The notes below the pieces were generated by a model. The model ran no database searches. It worked only from the letters and a program-made list of their open reading frames with translations, and was not told where the DNA came from. From SCN-70-22 sp046327755 (lineage in GTDB: Bacteria > Gemmatimonadota > Gemmatimonadetes > Gemmatimonadales > Gemmatimonadaceae), in contig JAXLXW010000006.1 of the NCBI GenBank assembly GCA_046327755.1, positions 186,001 through 250,000 on the forward strand: DNA of 64,000 nt, written 5' to 3'. Positions 24,140 to 32,525 of this stretch are shown piece by piece. The position numbers and the translations under genes are program-made. The first letter of the stretch is position 1; each line of letters opens with the position of its first letter.

Positions 24140-27046
24140 TCAGCGCCGCGACGGATCGGGGTTCAGGCGGGCGATGCCGCGCTGCGCCTCGGCAACATAG
24201 GGCTGCAGCGCGGGATCCGCATGGCGCCATGCGTTGGCCACGTACAGGTAGGCGTCCACGGCCTTGGGGCGCACGCCCAGCCGCTCGTTGACGCGCCCGC
24301 GTTCCAGCATCCACAGCACCCGTAGCGAGGGCCACGCGATGACATCCTGGTCGAGCAGCGCGGCGGCCTCGCGGTCGCGATGGCGCGCGGAGAGGAGGAA
24401 GGCGAGGGGGAGGCGCGCCTCCCAGCACCACCCGGCGCACGCCGAGTCGGCAAAGGTCAGCGCGGCGATCGCCGTCGCGGAGTCGCCGCGCGCCAGGGCG
24501 CGCAGCCCGGGGACCAGGAGCGTCGGGAAGTTCGCCAGCTTGCCGTTCGCCGCCAGCTGCATGGCGCGCTCCAGGCGCGCCCCGTCGCCGCTGAGCGACC
24601 AGTAGATGGCCGCAGCCGAGAGGCGCCCCGCGGCCTTGGGGAGTGTGGCGTTGGCCAGCCAGCGGTCGAAGATCAGCGAGGCGCTGTCGGGCGGGATGGC
24701 GCGCAGCAATGCGCCTTCCAGCACGGGGAGCGACTGCGACGAGTCGGCGACGGTGAGCGCCTGCGCCACGTGCCCGCGCATGAGGAGCGTGGAGGTGTAC
24801 GCCGCACGCGCCTCGGGGGCCATCGCCGCGGGGGCGCGCCCGGCCTGCACAGCGTCGTACAGCGCCCGCGACATGAAGACCTGCGTCTCCGCCGAGTCCA
24901 TGAGCGGGACGAGCATCCCAAACGCCGATTGCAGCACCTCGGGGCCGGCGTTGGCCACCACGGAATCGTTGGCGGGCGAACGGCGGCTCCGCCCGTCCAT
25001 GAGGTCCTGCACCAGGCGCACGCTGCGACCGTGCACGTCGTGCGGCCCGAGGGCGAGGTAGGCGCGCGCCGAGCGACGCATCGTCGCCTGGTCCTGGTCC
25101 TGCGCGGCGAGTTCGAGGTGGTGGATGTAGGCCGGGGCGAAGGCCGAATCGAGGGCGATCGCGCGTTCGAAGGCGTCGCGCGCGGTGCGCAGCGTGCTCT
25201 GCGACGGGAAGGCGAAGCGGGTGAAGTGGTAGTGGACGTCGCCGTACTTGAACCACATCTCCGGGTCGTCGGGAAATCGGCGGATCCCGTCGTCGAGGAG
25301 GGCGGTGACGCGCCGGATGAGCGTGACCTGCCCGGGCATCGGCTTGGGTCCCGTCAGTTGCAACGCGGCGAAGATCGAGTCGGCCGCGACCAGCAGCGAC
25401 TCGCGCGGCGCGAGGCCGCGGTTGAGCGCGCCGGCGCGGATGGCGTAGCGATAGCCTTCGTGCGACAGCTCCAGCTGCGGCGTGAGGCGCCACCCCATCG
25501 CGTTGCTCAGGTGCCGGAGCGCCGGCGCAAAGGTCGAGTCGAGGGCGACGGAGCGCTGGTAGTGCGCCGACGCCGAGTCCCAGTCGCTGCGTCGATACGC
25601 CTGCTCGCCCTGCAAGTACGCCTTGAGCGCGGGGAGCGAGAGCGATCCCAGCGACGCCAGGCGCGTCGCACCGATGGCGCGCGTCCGTCCCAGCTCGCGC
25701 AGGATCGCCATCGACAACGAATCGGCCAGCCGGTCCATGCGCGCGCTCTCGTCGCGCCACTGCACGTCGGTGCTGCGCCCCGAGGCGATCTCGACGATCG
25801 TGGCGCGCGCCTGCACCGAATCCTTCCCCGAGGGAACGAGCGATCCGTAAATCGCGATCCCGGCGCGCGTGCGCTCGGCGAGGGCGCGCGCACCGCGCTG
25901 GTCCATGCGCTCGGGGACGCGGCGGAGCACGATCGATGGTGGGACGGCGCGCAGCGGTCCCGCACCATCGAGGTTGTTCGCCAGCAGGTCGACCAATCCC
26001 TCGCGCCACACGCCGAGGTCGCTCCCCAGCGCCTCGAAGGGAGCGATGGCGACGAGGTTGGGGTTGGCGCGCACCGGTGCCTCGCGCCCCGACACCAGGA
26101 AGAATGCGGCCGCTGCGAGCGCGGCGATGACGGCGCCGCCGGCCATCCATGCGCCACGTCGCGACGGGCGCGCCGCGTGCGGGCGCGCGTACGCCATTGC
26201 CAGCGCCGTGCAGAAGTCGTCGGCGCGCTGGTAGCGCTCGCCGGGGTCCTTGCGCAGTGCCACGCCTAACGCGTCGGCGAGCGCGCGCGGCACGTCGCTC
26301 CGCAGCGCCTGCACCGGCGTCGGGGTCTGGTTGAGGTGCGCCGACATCACCGCCATCGGCGAATCGCCGGCGAACGGCGGCTTCCCCGTCACCATCTCGT
26401 AGCCGATGACCGCCAGCGAATAGAGGTCCGAGCGCCCGTCGATCACCGCGTCACCCGCGGCCTGCTCCGGCGACATGTAGCCGGGCGTGCCGATCGCCAA
26501 TCCCCCCTCCGTCAGCCGCAAGGCGTCCGCGTGCCCGGCCACCGGCGCCTCGCGCGACAGGACCGACGAGATCCCGAAGTCGGCGAGGATTGCGTGGCCA
26601 TCCGAGAGGAGGACGTTCTCCGGCTTCAGGTCGCGATGGACGATCCCCTTCTCGTGGGCGAAGGCCAGCGCGCTCCCCAGCTCCGAAAGGATGCGCACCG
26701 CGTCGTCGATGGGGAGCTTCCCCTCGCGGCGCAGGCGGTGGCGCAGCGACTCTCCCTCGATGTACGGCGTGATGAAGTAGAGGAGCCCGCCATTGGTCCC
26801 GGTGCTCAGCACGGGGAGGATGTGCGGATGCTGCCCCAGCTGCGCCGTGACCTGGAACTCGCGCCGGAAGCGCGCCGCGAGGACCTCGCTCGTCAATTCG
26901 GGAGCGAGCAGCTTGATCACCACCTCCCGGTCGAGCGCGACCTCGGTGGCCAGGTAGACGCGACTCATGCCGCCCCCGCCGAGCTCGCGCTCGACGCGGT
27001 ACCCGCTACCCACGGCGGCCTGAATGCGCTCCTGCAGTTCGTTCAC
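24140..27046 (-). CDS. Transmembrane Ser/Thr protein kinase with a large extracytoplasmic TPR-like region
   Basis: This 968-residue receptor-type kinase has an N-terminal Hanks-type kinase domain (about 15-275) with GGGGMSRVYLA, the lysine of VVIKLL, HRDLKPEN, DFGISS and GTPGYMSPEQA. One membrane helix follows (about 295-317, GGAVIAALAAAAFFLVSG). The remaining 650 residues lie outside the cytoplasm. They begin with an AIAPFEALGSDLG-type domain and continue with repeated helical pairs rich in Ala/Leu/Arg, as in TPR arrays. This architecture is common in Gemmatimonadota and Acidobacteria. The start is the ATG at 27046. No partner phosphatase is nearby. Ligand and targets are unknown. Confidence 0.9.
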   Translation of the reverse strand: MNELQERIQAAVGSGYRVERELGGGGMSRVYLATEVALDREVVIKLLAPELTSEVLAARFRREFQVTAQLGQHPHILPVLSTGTNGGLLYFITPYIEGESLRHRLRREGKLPIDDAVRILSELGSALAFAHEKGIVHRDLKPENVLLSDGHAILADFGISSVLSREAPVAGHADALRLTEGGLAIGTPGYMSPEQAAGDAVIDGRSDLYSLAVIGYEMVTGKPPFAGDSPMAVMSAHLNQTPTPVQALRSDVPRALADALGVALRKDPGERYQRADDFCTALAMAYARPHAARPSRRGAWMAGGAVIAALAAAAFFLVSGREAPVRANPNLVAIAPFEALGSDLGVWREGLVDLLANNLDGAGPLRAVPPSIVLRRVPERMDQRGARALAERTRAGIAIYGSLVPSGKDSVQARATIVEIASGRSTDVQWRDESARMDRLADSLSMAILRELGRTRAIGATRLASLGSLSLPALKAYLQGEQAYRRSDWDSASAHYQRSVALDSTFAPALRHLSNAMGWRLTPQLELSHEGYRYAIRAGALNRGLAPRESLLVAADSIFAALQLTGPKPMPGQVTLIRRVTALLDDGIRRFPDDPEMWFKYGDVHYHFTRFAFPSQSTLRTARDAFERAIALDSAFAPAYIHHLELAAQDQDQATMRRSARAYLALGPHDVHGRSVRLVQDLMDGRSRRSPANDSVVANAGPEVLQSAFGMLVPLMDSAETQVFMSRALYDAVQAGRAPAAMAPEARAAYTSTLLMRGHVAQALTVADSSQSLPVLEGALLRAIPPDSASLIFDRWLANATLPKAAGRLSAAAIYWSLSGDGARLERAMQLAANGKLANFPTLLVPGLRALARGDSATAIAALTFADSACAGWCWEARLPLAFLLSARHRDREAAALLDQDVIAWPSLRVLWMLERGRVNERLGVRPKAVDAYLYVANAWRHADPALQPYVAEAQRGIARLNPDPSRR

Positions 27047-27231
27047 GGGGGGTGATGAAGGGGACGAGCAAGCTAACGGAGCAGCACGCCGGTGCTATTC
27101 CGAAACGCGAGAGAGGTTCCGGAAGCAGTATTCTTTCACCAGTATTCTCCCGCAACGAGATGTACACGTTGCCATCTCGCGCCATCGGCCGCGCCTTCGT
27201 GCCCCCGGCCTCGCTCCCCATCTCCCGTCGC

Positions 27232-27846
27232 ATGGGTCTCGAAACCAACTGCACACTCGAGCGCGCTCGTCGAAAGACGGTGGGGCGTGCGCTGCTCGAG
27301 ACCGACCACATCGCGTTTCGGGGGAAGACGAAGAGCGAGAAGTTCCTGCTCGCCGACGTGGCGCGCGTGGAGGTGCAGGGCAATGCGCTGGTGCTCGATC
27401 ATGCAGACGGCCCCGCGCTCCTGCACCTCGCCGAGGGGATGGCGGCCAAGTGGCTGGCGAAGATCCGCAACCCGCGCACCCTCATCGACAAGCTCGGGAT
27501 CACCGAGGAGAGCAAGGTCGTCGTCCTCGGCGTCGACGACGCCGACTTCCTCGAGCAGCTCACCCGCAAGGTCGGTCGCTACAAGACGGCGCCAGCGCCG
27601 GGGACGGACGTCATCGTGTTCGGGGCGGAGTCGGTTCTCGCCCTCGGGCGGCTGCCTGAGCTCAAGGCGACACTCGTCCCGAACGGCGCCATCTGGGTCG
27701 TGCACGTCAAGGGAAAGGACGCGACGCTCAAGGACGTGGAGGTCTTCGCGGCAGGGCGCAGCGCCGGCCTGGTGGACAACAAGGTCGCCTCGTTCTCCGC
27801 GACGCATACCGCCGAGCGTCTCGTGATCCCTCGAGCCGAACGCTGA
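27232..27846 (+). CDS. DUF3052-family protein
   Basis: This protein of about 204 residues has a C-terminal DUF3052-like region from LGITEESKVVVLGVDD to PNGAIWVVHVKGKD. The N-terminal 70 residues form a small basic beta-rich domain (IAFRGKTKSEKFLLADVARVEV), probably a separate module. There is no signal peptide or membrane segment. The chosen ATG at 27232 precedes the first structured residues; in-frame ATGs at 27052 and 27160 would add a low-complexity N-terminus. It is divergent from the kinase gene. DUF3052 has no established function. The region upstream of 27232 has no obvious ribosome binding site, so the start is uncertain. Confidence 0.7.
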   Translation: MGLETNCTLERARRKTVGRALLETDHIAFRGKTKSEKFLLADVARVEVQGNALVLDHADGPALLHLAEGMAAKWLAKIRNPRTLIDKLGITEESKVVVLGVDDADFLEQLTRKVGRYKTAPAPGTDVIVFGAESVLALGRLPELKATLVPNGAIWVVHVKGKDATLKDVEVFAAGRSAGLVDNKVASFSATHTAERLVIPRAER

Positions 27847-27906
27847 TCACTCCGCGCTGATCAGTGAGCACCGAGCGCTGAGCGCGCAGCAGTGGGGATG
27901 ATGAAA

Positions 27907-27933
27907 CGCCCGGATGCGATGAGCATCCGGGCG
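27907..27933 (-). terminator. Terminator of the pilin gene
   Basis: CGCCCGGATGC (27907-27917) and GCATCCGGGCG (27923-27933) form an 11-bp stem with a 5-base loop. Read on the minus strand the stem is followed by TTTCATC. It lies 24 bases after the pilin stop and between two convergent genes. Confidence 0.7.
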
Positions 27934-27956
27934 TCTGTCGTTCCGGGCCGCGTCTG

Positions 27957-28379
27957 TTACGGCGAGACCGGCGTTCCGGCCCCTGGCGTTGGTCCGCTCA
28001 CGGCGCCGCACGAGATGTCGCCGGAGGGCGTCCCCGTCGCCGTGGTCCGACCGACCGACATCGAGCACTGGATACCGGCCATGTTGAGATGGCGCGCCGT
28101 GGCGTCGAAGCCGACGTACGGGTCGGAGACCGAGATGTTGACGCGGATGTCGCTCGTGGAGCGCCAGTCGAGCTGCGTGGTGTCGGTGGTGTAGCTGTGG
28201 TTCTCGGCCCAGAAGCCCTCCTGCGCGATGCGGAGTTCCGCGAGGTCGGCCTTGAGCGCGCCGAGGTACGCCTTCTCGCGCAGCTGCCGGTACCGCGGGA
28301 CGGCGATGGCGGAGATGACGCCGAAGACGGCCATGGCGACGAGGATCTCGACGAAGGTGAAACCAGATCGGCGGGTCAT
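27957..28379 (-). CDS. Type IV pilin-like protein
   Basis: This 140-residue prepilin has a short leader MTRRSG followed by FTFVEILVAMAVFGVISAIAVP, the N-methylated hydrophobic helix of type IV pilins and pseudopilins. Cleavage by prepilin peptidase would occur after Gly6, and the glutamate at +5 is present. The C-terminal half has two cysteines (IQCSMSV and ISCGAV), which could form the D-loop disulfide. The major pilin PilA or a minor pilin/pseudopilin are both possible; no other pil gene is in the window. The ATG at 28379 is preceded by GGAG. A sigma-54-like promoter lies 53-69 bases upstream, which would fit PilR-type control. Confidence 0.85.
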   Translation of the reverse strand: MTRRSGFTFVEILVAMAVFGVISAIAVPRYRQLREKAYLGALKADLAELRIAQEGFWAENHSYTTDTTQLDWRSTSDIRVNISVSDPYVGFDATARHLNMAGIQCSMSVGRTTATGTPSGDISCGAVSGPTPGAGTPVSP

Positions 28380-28431
28380 GGGGAACTCCGTGGGCGCAGG
28401 GAACGACCGGCGTTCGGTCGCCCCCCCCAAA

Positions 28432-28448
28432 AAGCAGGACCGATGCCA
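28432..28448 (-). promoter_or_regulatory. Sigma-54-like promoter of the pilin gene
   Basis: On the minus strand the sequence TGGCATCGGTCCTGCTT contains GG and GC separated by ten bases, the -24/-12 geometry of sigma-54 promoters. TGGCA and TGCT match the consensus blocks. The -12 GC is 55 bases upstream of the ATG. PilA genes are often sigma-54-dependent, so function and motif agree. Confidence 0.5.
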
Positions 28449-28929
28449 AACGTGATCTGGCGCACAGGTATTGGACGAGTGGAATGGTGGCTTGGCGTGG
28501 CCGCCGCGAGTGACCGCGGCTCGTTCTGCGCATCCAGTACGCCGGCACTTGGACAGATAAGGCGCTCATGTACATGCACTTGTGCGCCGTACGCGGAACG
28601 TCCGTTTGCGCAGGACAGCCGCTGAATCCGCGCCGCGATCGCCGCATCCGGCCGTGAAGGACAAAGCGCATCCGGCGCTGTACGGCGGTGGCGACCGTCA
28701 CGCGCGCGCCACAATCCGTCACGCCGGGCACTCGCCACAGACTCGAATGATCCGGTAAGGAGCGCCGGAACCGGTCGTTTCGTCCCGCTGCGATCCAACC
28801 CTTCCGGGCACGTCGCGCTGTCCGAGATGGGTCGAACGACCGATTCGCGCCGTGCCCGCCGATGAGATTCTCCCGAGACCGTGGTCTGACGACGTTGAAA
28901 CCTCCGCGGGGAGCTTCTCGTTACATGCA
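28449..28929. other. Spacer between the pilin and tetR genes
   Basis: I see no supported gene here. Frames on both strands are open for up to about 180 codons but are Arg/Ser/Pro-rich, lack a plausible start and resemble no family. The right part is the upstream region of the tetR gene. Confidence 0.4.
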
Positions 28930-28947
28930 AGTGCTTGCTTGCGCACT
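28930..28947. promoter_or_regulatory. Possible TetR operator
   Basis: AGTGC (28930-28934) and GCACT (28943-28947) form an inverted repeat around TTGCTTGC. An A/T-rich segment GATATATT follows at 28950-28957 and could be the -10 region. It ends about 35 bases before the tetR start, as expected for an autoregulatory operator. Confidence 0.5.
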
Positions 28948-28981
28948 GGGATATATTCCCGGTCCACGTTTACGACTTTCC

Positions 28982-29656
28982 ATGGACAATCGAGAGAAGC
29001 TCCTGATCGCCGCGAGTCGCGTCTACGCCGAGGTGGGATTTCGAGGGGCGACGACGCGACGGATCGCCGAGGAGGCGGGGGTGAATGAAGTCACCCTCTT
29101 CCGCCTCTTCGGATCCAAGGCGCAGCTCCTGGCCGAGGCGATCACCTGTCACGATCCGATGGGATCGGTCCTCCTCCCTGTGGAGCCGGCCGACCCGATG
29201 CGCGAACTGACCGAGTGGAGCGAGGGGCACCTCGTCGCCATTCGCGAGATGCGCGGAATGATCCGCAAGACGATGGCCGACCTGGAGGAGCACCCCGAGA
29301 TGGGGCCGCACCTCTGCAACGGCCAGACGCCGCACTTCAACCGGCTCACGTCGTACGCCACGCGGCTGGTCGAGATGCACGGCGGCGCACCGGGCGACGT
29401 CGATGTCCTCACGGCGTGCTCGATGTTGTTCAGCGCGGTCTTCGCCGATGCGATGTCGCGCGAGGTGGTTCCCAATGTGTACCCCCAGCCCGATCGCGAG
29501 GCGGCGATGCGGTACGTCCGCGTCTTCCTTCGCGCGCTCGGCGTTCCTGTCCCGGCGTCGACGACCGTTCCGTCGGCGTCCGGGGCAGCGCACGACTGTC
29601 CTGCTCACACGCCTCTCGCTGCGCGGCATCACAGCAACGGAAGCGAGGCCGCCTGA
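28982..29656 (+). CDS. TetR-family repressor of the efflux operon
   Basis: This 224-residue regulator has the N-terminal helix-turn-helix of TetR proteins: REKLLIAASRVYAEVGFRGATTRRIAEEAG, here residues 4-33, followed by VNEVTLFRLFGSKAQLLAEAI. The C-terminal ligand domain is mostly helical, and the last 25 residues are Ala/His/Pro-rich and probably disordered. The ATG at 28982 is preferred because an upstream in-frame ATG lies before the putative operator. The stop is one base before the first possible start of the TolC-family gene, so the repressor is encoded with its likely targets. It probably responds to a compound exported by the pump. Confidence 0.9.
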   Translation: MDNREKLLIAASRVYAEVGFRGATTRRIAEEAGVNEVTLFRLFGSKAQLLAEAITCHDPMGSVLLPVEPADPMRELTEWSEGHLVAIREMRGMIRKTMADLEEHPEMGPHLCNGQTPHFNRLTSYATRLVEMHGGAPGDVDVLTACSMLFSAVFADAMSREVVPNVYPQPDREAAMRYVRVFLRALGVPVPASTTVPSASGAAHDCPAHTPLAARHHSNGSEAA

Positions 29657-29657
29657 C

Positions 29658-31343
29658 ATGCCCTTCGACTCGTCACCTATCCATATGAAGTCCGTGCACC
29701 TGGTCCTCGCGGCGATCCTGGCCACGGCGCTCGTGGCGCCTGCCGCTCGCGCACAGGGACCGCGAACCCTTTCGCTCGAGGATGCGCTGCGCATGTCGCA
29801 GGCGGCGAGCGAGGCACTGCGCATCGCGCAGGCCGGCGTGAAGCGCGCGCAGGGGCAGCAGATGCAGGCGCGTTCGGCGTACCTGCCGCAGATCAACGGA
29901 ACGGCGGGGTACACCCGCACGCTCGCCACGCAGTTCTCCGTCTTCCAGTCGTCTGCGCCCACACCGGGGCCCGACGTGCCGCCGGCGCCGCCGCGCGACA
30001 CCACGACCTACTTCCAGCCGTGCACGCGCTACCTGGCGCCGGCAGGGGCAACCGATGCGCAGCGCATCGCAGCGCTCGAGCTGTACACGCGTTGCGCCTC
30101 GGGTGGGGGCGGGATCGACTTCTCTCGCGCCGGCTTCGGTGCCAAGAACCAGTACCAGCTGGCGGCGAATGGCTCGCTCACGCTGTGGAACGCCGGGCGC
30201 AACCAGGCGCAGGTGCGGGCCGCCACGGCGGGGCGCCGTTCGGCAGACATCGAGCTCTCGTCGCAGCGCGCCAAGCTCGCGCTCGACGTGACCGAGGCGT
30301 ACTACGACGCCGTGCTGGCAGACCGCCTGGTGGCGATCGCCGAGTCGTCGCTGGTCACCACCGAGGTGACGCTCAAGCAGACGTCGCTCGCGCGCCAGGT
30401 GGGGAACCAGTCGGAGTTCGAGTTGCTGCGCGCGCGGGTCACGCGCGACAACCAGGTCCCGGTGGTGCTGCAGCGTCGCACCGACCGCGACCTGGCCTTC
30501 CTGCGCCTCAAGCAGTTGCTCAACCTGCCGTATGGCCAGGCGTTGCAACTGACGAGCGACATCAACGAGCCGGCCGACGTGCGCGAGGCGCGGAACGCCT
30601 CCAACACCGGGAGCGCGCTCGACGCGTCGATCGACACCAGCACGTCGAGCCGTGCCCCGGTGCGCCAGCTGGATGAGGCGCTCAAGGCACAGGAAGCGCA
30701 GCTGACGATCGCCCGGCGCGAGTGGCTCCCGACGATCAGCGTGACCTCGGCGTACAGCCGCGTCGCCTTCGGTGCCGGGGGGGTCCCGGCCTGGGGAAAC
30801 TGGCTCAACAACTGGAATGTCGCGCTGGGGGCGTCGTTCCCGCTCTTCACGGGCGGGCGGCTGCGCGGGGCGGCGATGGTGGCCGAGGCGAGCGTGGAGG
30901 AGAGCCGCGCGCGGCTCGACCAGACGCGCGAGCTGGCCGCGCTCGACGCGGCGCAGACCATCGCCCAGCTGCAACAGGCGGAGGCGGCGCTGGCCGCCAG
31001 CGTGGGGACGGCGGAGCAGGCCACGCGCGCCTTCACCATCGCCAACGTGCGCTACCAGGAGGGGCTCTCGACGCAGCTCGAGCTCTCCGAGTCGCGCCTC
31101 AACCTGGACCAGGCCCGCATCAACCGGGCGCAGGCCGCGCGCAACCTGCAGGTGGCGCGCATGCGGCTGGCGCTCCTGAAGGACTTGCCGTTAGGCACCG
31201 GCGCCTCGTTCGGCACCGGCGCATCCGCGGCCGCTGGCGCCGGTGGCGCCGCCGGGATGTCCGGCGCGGGCGCCGTGGGTGGCGCCGCGCAGGGCACCCG
31301 CATCACGACCTCGCAGGCATCGACCTCACAGATTCCTCAATAA
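29658..31343 (+). CDS. TolC-family outer-membrane efflux protein
   Basis: This 561-residue protein is the outer-membrane channel of the tripartite pump. Its signal peptide is HLVLAAILATALVAPAARA. The family motifs TLSLEDALRMSQAASEALR and YLPQINGTAGYT are in the first half, and the second repeat ends with NVRYQEGLSTQLELSESRLNL. A loop of about 60 residues rich in Pro/Thr with two cysteines (near residues 115-155) interrupts the first half. The C-terminal 50 residues are Gly/Ala/Ser-rich. The start may be the ATG at 29658 or the one at 29685, which gives a cleaner signal peptide. It is followed by the adaptor after 18 bases. Confidence 0.9.
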   Translation: MPFDSSPIHMKSVHLVLAAILATALVAPAARAQGPRTLSLEDALRMSQAASEALRIAQAGVKRAQGQQMQARSAYLPQINGTAGYTRTLATQFSVFQSSAPTPGPDVPPAPPRDTTTYFQPCTRYLAPAGATDAQRIAALELYTRCASGGGGIDFSRAGFGAKNQYQLAANGSLTLWNAGRNQAQVRAATAGRRSADIELSSQRAKLALDVTEAYYDAVLADRLVAIAESSLVTTEVTLKQTSLARQVGNQSEFELLRARVTRDNQVPVVLQRRTDRDLAFLRLKQLLNLPYGQALQLTSDINEPADVREARNASNTGSALDASIDTSTSSRAPVRQLDEALKAQEAQLTIARREWLPTISVTSAYSRVAFGAGGVPAWGNWLNNWNVALGASFPLFTGGRLRGAAMVAEASVEESRARLDQTRELAALDAAQTIAQLQQAEAALAASVGTAEQATRAFTIANVRYQEGLSTQLELSESRLNLDQARINRAQAARNLQVARMRLALLKDLPLGTGASFGTGASAAAGAGGAAGMSGAGAVGGAAQGTRITTSQASTSQIPQ

Positions 31344-31361
31344 GTGGAGACCGTTCCTCCC

Positions 31362-32513
31362 ATGTCCGTCATACCTAATCGTTCGATGCCGCGTCTCATC
31401 ATCCCCGCGCTGCTCCTCGTCGGTGCCGCGTGCGGCGGCAAGGAAGCCGATGCCAAGGGGAAGGGCGACGCCGCGAACGCGGCCGCCGCTCCTGCGCCCA
31501 CGGCCGTGAGCGCCGAAAACCTGGCCATCGTCACGCTCGAGAAGATCTCGTCGGGGCCGGCGCTCTCCGGCTCGCTGGCCGCCGAGCGCGAAGCGACGGT
31601 GCGCGCGCAGCTGTCGGGGCCCATCCTGTCCACGCACGCCGACCAGGGGAGCCGTGTCGGTGCCGGGACGCTCCTCGCGCGCATCGACGATCGCACGGTG
31701 CGCGACCAGTTCCTCGGGGCGCGCTCCGGTGTCACCACGGCGCAGTCGGCAGCCGACATCGCGGCGCGTGAATTGTCGCGCGCCCAGAAGCTCGCCGAGG
31801 CCGGCGCCATCGCCGAGCGCGACCTCGAGGCGGCGCGTCGCGCCAACCTCGCCGCGCAGTCGCAGCTCGACGACGCCAAGGCGCGCCTGACGCTCGCCCA
31901 GAAGCAGGTCGATGACGCGCAGGTGCGCGCGCCGTTCGCCGGGGTCGTGAGCGTGCGCTCGGTCTCGGCCGGCGACGTCGTGCAGCCGGGCGGGGCGCTC
32001 TTCACCGTGATCGACCCCCGCAGCATGCGGCTGGAGGCGAATGTCCCGGCGGCGCAGCTGTCGGCCATCCGCATCGGCTCGCCCGTGTCGTTCAGCGTCA
32101 CGGGCTATCCGGGCAAGACGTTCCAGGGGAAGGTGACGCGGATCAATCCCGCGGCCGATCCCAGCACGGGGCAGGTGCGCATCGTCGCCTCGATCCCCAA
32201 CGACCGCAATGCGCTCGTGGCCGGCTTGTTCGCCGAAGGGCGTGCACAGTCGGAGTCGCGCGAGGCGCCGGTGGTGGTCGCGAACGCCGTGGACGTTCGC
32301 GGCGTTCGTCCGTGGGTGCTCCGCCTCAAGGGGGGGCGTGCCGAGAAGGTCGAGATCGAGCTCGGGCTCAAGGACGAGGCGACCGAGAAGTACGAAGTGC
32401 TCAAGGGGGTGACGACCGGTGACACGCTCCTGGTGGGGGCGGCGCAGGGGATCACGCCGGGGACGCCGGTGCGGGTGAGTGCGCCGAACGATGCGGCTGT
32501 TACCAAGAATTAG
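31362..32513 (+). CDS. RND efflux periplasmic adaptor (membrane fusion) lipoprotein
   Basis: This 383-residue adaptor links the inner-membrane pump to the TolC-like channel. It has a lipoprotein signal with lipobox LLVGAAC. The lipoyl halves show GPILSTHADQGSRVGAGTLLARID and VRAPFAGVVSVRSVSAGDVVQPGG. An alpha-helical hairpin lies between them (ELSRAQKLAEAGAIAERDLEAAR), and a beta-barrel and membrane-proximal domain follow. A Lys/Gly/Ala linker follows the lipid anchor. The stop is 12 bases before the RND pump start. The start codon context includes CCTAAT, a near-match to the recurrent CCTAACG motif. Confidence 0.9.
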   Translation: MSVIPNRSMPRLIIPALLLVGAACGGKEADAKGKGDAANAAAAPAPTAVSAENLAIVTLEKISSGPALSGSLAAEREATVRAQLSGPILSTHADQGSRVGAGTLLARIDDRTVRDQFLGARSGVTTAQSAADIAARELSRAQKLAEAGAIAERDLEAARRANLAAQSQLDDAKARLTLAQKQVDDAQVRAPFAGVVSVRSVSAGDVVQPGGALFTVIDPRSMRLEANVPAAQLSAIRIGSPVSFSVTGYPGKTFQGKVTRINPAADPSTGQVRIVASIPNDRNALVAGLFAEGRAQSESREAPVVVANAVDVRGVRPWVLRLKGGRAEKVEIELGLKDEATEKYEVLKGVTTGDTLLVGAAQGITPGTPVRVSAPNDAAVTKN

Positions 32514-32525
32514 GCGGGGATACCT

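Noticed and set aside
28719..28967. Small minus-strand gene between the pilin and tetR genes
   Set aside because: It overlaps the putative tetR operator and shows no conserved features.
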